A stretch of 14,946 nucleotides of DNA, from NCBI GenBank assembly GCA_902496125.1, contig CABUZU010000043.1:1-14946 (forward strand), in the 5' to 3' direction. The DNA comes from an uncultured Lachnospiraceae bacterium. Lineage in GTDB: Bacteria > Bacillota > Clostridia > Lachnospirales > Lachnospiraceae. The translations under genes were made by a program, and so were the position numbers. The notes beneath the pieces are model-generated. The model worked only from the letters and a program-made list of their open reading frames with translations, had not been told where the DNA came from and did no database searches. Shown here piece by piece: positions 14,860 through 14,946 of the stretch (positions are counted from its first letter, which is position 1; each line of letters starts with the position of its first letter).

Positions 14860-14946
<87 letters not shown>

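Overview
The window looks like chromosomal sequence from a low-GC, anaerobic member of the Clostridia, most likely Lachnospiraceae or a close relative. The signs are AT-rich coding sequence, strong GGAGG ribosome binding sites, a T-box leader, a fused FeoA-FeoB protein, a GH31 enzyme of the type found in gut Lachnospiraceae, and a 16S rRNA 5' end that reads like clostridial 16S. No mobile element, CRISPR array or phage gene is visible. The region is compact housekeeping and transport DNA with unusually readable regulation.

Layout, left to right: the 3' part of a tRNA-Cys gene and its terminator; a Fur-box promoter driving a ferrous iron module (fused FeoAB plus a 51-residue Cys-rich membrane peptide that starts with TTG); a divergent thymidylate synthase family gene with its own promoter and terminator; the complete phosphate uptake operon pstS-pstC-pstA-pstB-phoU, ending in a hairpin that contains the phoU stop codon; a valine-type T-box leader (GTA specifier, antiterminator and terminator all drawable) followed by valS and, 29 nt later, an NCS2 purine-base permease; a terminator shared with a convergent gene; a minus-strand cytoplasmic GH31 alpha-glucosidase; and a divergent control region holding the glucosidase promoter and a dyad operator on one side and two tandem rRNA promoters on the other, leading to the first bases of a 16S rRNA gene at the right edge.

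How the genes work together: each block has its own control. Iron uptake is predicted to be Fur-repressed. The Pst proteins form one ABC importer (lipoprotein PstS, permeases PstC and PstA, ATPase PstB) with PhoU as its signalling partner; no phoB/phoR pair is in the window. valS, and probably the permease by read-through, is predicted to respond to uncharged tRNA-Val. The glucosidase is predicted to be controlled by an unidentified repressor at a perfect dyad just downstream of its promoter. I do not see a wholly new system. The most informative leads are the Tyr in place of a specificity-determining Trp in the glucosidase, the permease placed behind a valine T-box, the Cys-rich FeoB partner, and the dyads in the glucosidase/rRNA intergenic region.
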